Shown here piece by piece: positions 62,754 to 64,000 of a DNA stretch of 64,000 nucleotides (the first letter of the stretch is position 1; each line of letters starts with the position of its first letter). Under the pieces are notes generated by a model. It was not told where the DNA came from and did no database searches. It saw nothing but the letters and a program-made list of their open reading frames with translations. The position numbers and the translations under genes are program-made. Origin of the DNA: Pelobates cultripes (lineage: Eukaryota; Chordata; Amphibia; Anura; Pelobatidae); the NCBI GenBank assembly GCA_933207985.1, contig OW240917.1, forward strand, positions 105,306,835 to 105,370,834, given 5' to 3'.

Positions 62754-62999
62754 CCCTGCCGGCCAAAAGGGAGGAGGAAATGGGGCTGCAAGGTATGTCT
62801 GGAGAAGCACAGGATCGTACAGGATGGGAGAGCGGCCACCTCACCTTCCTGATGGATCCGCTAGGCATTGCTTTGACTACCGTCTAAGCAGAGCTGCCAT
62901 CAGAAATTTTGGGGCCCCTGACAAAGCACAAGGTCTGGGCCCCCACGGGCCCGCCCACGCCCTACCTAGTCCGCTGACAATGATGCAGGACTGAATGCG
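62754..62999. other. Non-coding, GC-rich repeat-like end block
   Basis: Includes attttggggcccctgacaaa and gtctgggcccccacgggcc (62900-62950), a GC-rich edge directly before the minisatellite. No gene. Confidence 0.4.
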
Positions 63000-64000
63000 G
63001 TGTGTATAGTGGAAGTGAATTAGAATGTGAGTAATGGATGTAGTGTTTGTGTGTATTAGATCCTGTTTGTGCAGTGAATGCAGAGTGTGTGTTTGTGTAG
63101 CGGATGCAGTGTGTATAGTGAACGCAGATTGTGTTTGAGTAGTGGATGTAGTGTGTGTACAGTGATGCAGTGTGTGTTTGTGTAGTGGATGTAATGTTTG
63201 TGTGTACTAGATGCAATGTGTTTAGTGGATGCAGTGTCTGTAGTGCATGTAGCGTGTGTATTAGACGCAGTGTCTCTGTATAGTGAATACAGAGTGTTTC
63301 AATGTGTGGTGGATGTAGTATGTGCACTGTGAAAATAGGATGTTTGTGTAGTGGATGTTGTGTGTATAGTTAATACAGAGTGTATGTTAGTGTAGTGAAT
63401 GCAGAGTGTGTGTTAGTTTAGTGAATGCAGAGTGTGTGTCAGTGTAGTGAATGCATAGTATATGTCAGTATAGTAAATGCAGAGTGTGTGCATAGTGTAG
63501 TGAATGCAGAGTGTGTGTTAGTGTATAATGAATGCAGTGTGTGTTAGTGTGTGGTGGATGCATAGTGTGTGTTAGTGTGTAGTGAATGCAGAGAGTGTGT
63601 TAGTGTGTAGTGAATGCAGAGTGTTTGTTAATGTGGTGAATGCAGAGAGTGTGTTAGTGTGTAGGGGAAGCAGAGTGTATGTTAGTGTAGTGAATGCAGA
63701 GTGTGTATTGGTGTAGTGAATGCAGAGTGTGTGTCAGTGTAGTGGATGCAGTGTGTGTGTCAGTGTAGTGGATGCAGAGTGTGTTAGTGTAGTGAATGCA
63801 GAGATTGTGTTAGTGTGTAGTGAATGCAGAGTGTGTGTTGTACTAGTGTATGCAGAGTGTGTGTTGTATTAGTGTATGCAGTGTGTGTCAGTGTATTGTA
63901 TGCAGAGTGTGTGTTGTACTAGTGTATGCAGAGTGTGTGTCAGGGTAGTGTATGCAGTGTGTGTGTTGTATTCGTGTATGCAGTGTGTGTTGTATTAGTC
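63000..64000. repeat. GT-rich minisatellite to the window edge
   Basis: Units of about 22-28 bp with the consensus gtagtgaatgcagagtgtgt, at least 35 copies, becoming more regular after 63370. The array continues beyond the window. Confidence 0.9.

Noticed and set aside
62962..63327. 121-residue His/Thr-rich open frame
   Set aside because: It is a translation of the minus strand of the GT-rich minisatellite.
1..64000. tRNA or rRNA genes
   Set aside because: No cloverleaf with A and B boxes and no rRNA-like conserved blocks were recognised by eye; a covariance-model scan would be decisive.

Overview
The window is eukaryotic, AT-rich, almost free of host genes and packed with nested transposable elements. 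The mixture points to a large amphibian (anuran) genome: Penelope-like elements (PLEs), a DIRS/Ngaro-type tyrosine-recombinase element, a Tf1/sushi-type chromovirus, L2 and CR1 LINE tails, a BovB/RTE LINE, hAT, Tc1/mariner and TTAA-target elements, and long GT-rich minisatellites. The species cannot be named from sequence alone. Two 100-base runs of N (5097-5196 and 58275-58374) are assembly gaps.

Layout, left half. The only host-like gene piece is a minus-strand exon with an intact Ulp1/SENP (C48) cysteine-protease domain (90-1237). Next come a probable 1.28-kb solo LTR (1411-2692), an L2 LINE tail, and a frameshifted PLE (about 5.2-8.6 kb) whose terminal part keeps a hammerhead-like motif. 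A 6.2-kb DIRS/Ngaro-type element (8936-15175, minus) has split direct repeats and open RT-RNase H and recombinase frames. Then comes a minisatellite split by a BovB LINE (17229-19574), which is itself split by a CR1-like LINE. A near-perfect 1.65-kb inverted repeat follows (20710-22357). The stretch 22.4-28.2 kb is mostly non-coding DNA with small repeats and a hAT transposase relic.

Centre. A SCAN-like retrotransposon gag is cut in two by a 7.8-kb PLE (28737-36514) with a perfect 15-bp target duplication. This PLE looks young: ORF1 and an 800-residue RT/GIY-YIG ORF2 are open, three copies of a hammerhead ribozyme motif are present, and a 5'-truncated copy is joined head-to-head to the full copy. 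To its right lie the 3' part of a hAT element with transposase relics and a roughly 105-bp tandem array (37141-39315), a 346-bp hAT MITE (40265-40610), simple-repeat DNA, TTAA-type MITEs and a decayed Tc1 transposase.

Right part. A 1% diverged pair of LTRs bounds a chromodomain Ty3/gypsy element (52745-58181). Its predicted RNA 5' end is complementary over 11 nt to the sequence just inside the LTR, the hallmark of Tf1/sushi self-priming. A 3.2-kb transposase-less hAT element (59509-62745) with a perfect 8-bp target duplication is built from arrays of large hairpins and GC-rich tandem units. The window ends in a minisatellite of at least 1 kb.

The coding capacity is therefore reverse transcription and integration rather than host metabolism. 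Mobilising enzymes present as open frames are those of the PLE (28.7-36.5 kb) and the DIRS/Ngaro element; the gypsy element needs one frame correction. Target duplications allow relative dating: minisatellite before BovB before CR1; L2 tail before TTAA MITE; SCAN-gag element before PLE.
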